A program made the translations under genes and the position numbers. From Halorubrum sp. BOL3-1 (GTDB lineage Archaea; Halobacteriota; Halobacteria; Halobacteriales; Haloferacaceae), in assembly GCF_004114375.1 (NCBI RefSeq), contig NZ_CP034692.1:2542001-2606000 (forward strand): a stretch of 64,000 nt of DNA, given 5' to 3'. The notes under the pieces are model-generated. The model was not told the origin of the DNA, made no database searches, and worked only from the letters and a program-made list of their open reading frames with translations. Positions 62,786 to 64,000 of this stretch are shown one piece after another (the first letter of the stretch is position 1; the number at the start of each line of letters is the position of its first letter).

Positions 62786-64000
62786 ATGTCAGACGATAAC
62801 ATCAATCTATCGCGGCGGAAGATTCTAGGCGCCACGGCAGCCGTCGGTGTCGCCGGTGCCGGGGCAGGCGTCGGGACGAGTGCACTGTTCAGCGACGAGG
62901 AGTCGTTCGAAGACAATTCGATTACGGCCGGGGAGCTGGACCTGTACGTCGAGTACCAGACATCGGTCACGCAAGACGGCGTCAGCACGGCAAGCGTCAC
63001 CGCCGACGGTACGATTCAGGGTGGCGAATCGGGTCAATACCAGATTGCGGATGTCAAGCCGGGCGACAGCGGTGAGCTTCAGTTCGACCCGAAGATCGTC
63101 GACAACAGCGGCTGGGTCTTCGTCGGGAGTGCCAACGGGGTCACCGATTACGAAAACGGGCAGACCGAACCCGAGGAGGATGTCGACGGCTCCGGCGGCG
63201 GGAGTCTCGGAAGTTCGGAAACCGGCCAGGGCGCAGGTGAGCTCTCGGAGGCGATCCAGGTCACAGTCAAATACAACGATCCGAACGGCGGGGAGCGTGA
63301 GCTCAACAACCCCTCGGATTATACGCTCGCGGATCTGTTCAAGGAACTCGAAAGCGGGTTCCTCCTTGACGGGGAGCCGTTCTCCGGCGATCCGTCCGGG
63401 CCGCAGCCGTACCCGGGTTCACCAACCCAGAGTGCGCAGAACGGACCCGGTGTCGTCATCGAGTGGGAGCTACCTGTCAGCGTCGGCAACGAGATCCAGT
63501 CCGACGCGGTCGGGTTCGACGTCACCTTCGCCGCGCTTCAGTCTCGGAACAACGGAGATCCGGAGAATCCGTTCGTTGACCTCACCGTCGGGACCGGCAG
63601 CGGATTCGACTATGGCACGATCGAGGAAGCCGTCGACAACGCTGCTGAGGGCGATGTCATCAGCGTCGCGGGCAAGAGTTTCAAAGAGTCAGTGACGGTC
63701 GATACGGCTGGTCTGACGATCGCCGGCGCCGGCGAGGGTCAAACAACGATTGATGCGACCAACTTCGAACGCGGAATTGCCATCGAAGCGGATGGCGTCA
63801 CCGTGTGTGATCTGACAGTTGACGCTGCAGGTTCCGGTGTGTCTTCAGGAGAGGTTGAAGGCATCTTCGTCGGTGACGCTAATGGCTTCACCGACGAGAA
63901 CGGAATAATCACCATCAGAGACGTAACCGTCAGTAATGTTGATGCTGGTGATTTGACCGCCGAAGGCATCCACATCAAGAGTTACGGCAACCAGATCGAT
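62786..64000 (+). CDS. SipW/TasA-type surface protein 3, partial, with beta-helix-like C-terminus
   Basis: 405 codons are visible and remain open at the right edge. The signal LSRRKILGATAAVGVAGAGAG and GTSALFSDEESFEDNSITAGELDL are nearly those of protein 1, as are DVKPGDSGELQFDPKIVDN, SDYTLADLFKELESGFLLDG, VGNEIQSDAVGFDVTFAALQSRNNGDPENPFVD and GSGFDYGTIEEAVDNAAEGDVISV. Beta-helix-type repeats follow (VDTAGLTIAGAGEGQTTIDATNF, GVTVCDLTVDAAGSG). It is closer to protein 1 than to protein 2. The signal peptidase SipW, if linked, would be downstream of the window. Confidence 0.85.
   Translation, partial: MSDDNINLSRRKILGATAAVGVAGAGAGVGTSALFSDEESFEDNSITAGELDLYVEYQTSVTQDGVSTASVTADGTIQGGESGQYQIADVKPGDSGELQFDPKIVDNSGWVFVGSANGVTDYENGQTEPEEDVDGSGGGSLGSSETGQGAGELSEAIQVTVKYNDPNGGERELNNPSDYTLADLFKELESGFLLDGEPFSGDPSGPQPYPGSPTQSAQNGPGVVIEWELPVSVGNEIQSDAVGFDVTFAALQSRNNGDPENPFVDLTVGTGSGFDYGTIEEAVDNAAEGDVISVAGKSFKESVTVDTAGLTIAGAGEGQTTIDATNFERGIAIEADGVTVCDLTVDAAGSGVSSGEVEGIFVGDANGFTDENGIITIRDVTVSNVDAGDLTAEGIHIKSYGNQID

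Overview
This 64 kb window is from a haloarchaeon, most likely a Halorubrum-like member of the Haloferacales. The DNA is GC-rich and the proteins are strongly acidic. Many genes have a TATA-like box about 25-30 bases before the start codon and no Shine-Dalgarno sequence, as in leaderless transcripts. The content is archaeal: Kae1-Bud32 fusion, Rpo7/Spt4, aIF2-gamma, S17e/S19e/S24e, TmcA, CofD, class I LysRS, eukaryotic-type HMG-CoA synthase, amphi-Trp and PGF-CTERM proteins. The genus is inference. No rRNA gene, CRISPR array or functional tRNA gene was seen.

Layout. 1-6.5 kb: N-terminal fragment of a site-2 protease, a DUF7123 protein, MobB-MoaE, a UMP kinase / LysRS / zinc-ribbon operon, a histidine kinase, a 44-residue zinc ribbon and a DUF5808 protein. 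6.5-12.6 kb: an information-processing block on the minus strand (aIF2-gamma, PIN protein, Rpo7, Spt4, dephospho-CoA kinase, S24e, Kae1-Bud32), interrupted by one membrane-protein gene on the plus strand. 12.9-16.2 kb: DUF5810/DUF5809, EF-1beta with an HVO_2753-type zinc finger, a TctA-like permease and S17e. 16.3-19.8 kb: four genes joined by 4-bp stop/start overlaps (CofD, Dus-like, CitG-like, DUF447). 20-25.9 kb: MazG-like protein, isoaspartyl peptidase, HTTM protein, glycosyltransferase, isocitrate dehydrogenase. 26-30.6 kb: a TAXI-type TRAP transporter operon. 30.7-39.3 kb: Lrp regulator divergent from carA, SurE, GluRS, ferredoxin, TmcA, UPF0179. 39.3-46.2 kb: nucleoside phosphorylase, amphi-Trp protein, two large pilin-like surface proteins, HMG-CoA synthase, S19e. 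46.5-54.5 kb: PEP carboxylase, Rieske protein, a PGF-CTERM surface protein with a membrane partner, DUF5817, inositol monophosphatase.

From about 54.5 kb the DNA is less GC-rich, gene spacing is loose and genes are unfamiliar, which suggests an accessory island. It ends in three tandem paralogues with SipW/TasA-type Tat signal peptides (58,962 to beyond 64,000). They share a head module but carry different additions: C-terminal beta-helix repeats in the first and third, a von Willebrand A domain inserted in the second. The second and third are each preceded by a tRNA-like sequence (7-bp acceptor-like stem plus a perfect T-arm).

A dispersed repeat occurs at four intergenic loci, all containing GGCTGGGGCTTC-like motifs. 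The two long copies (around 20.0 and 52.9 kb) keep the same stems with different paired bases. That covariation points to a conserved RNA or cruciform structure. The SipW/TasA-like array with its tRNA-like elements and this structured repeat are the best candidates for something undescribed.
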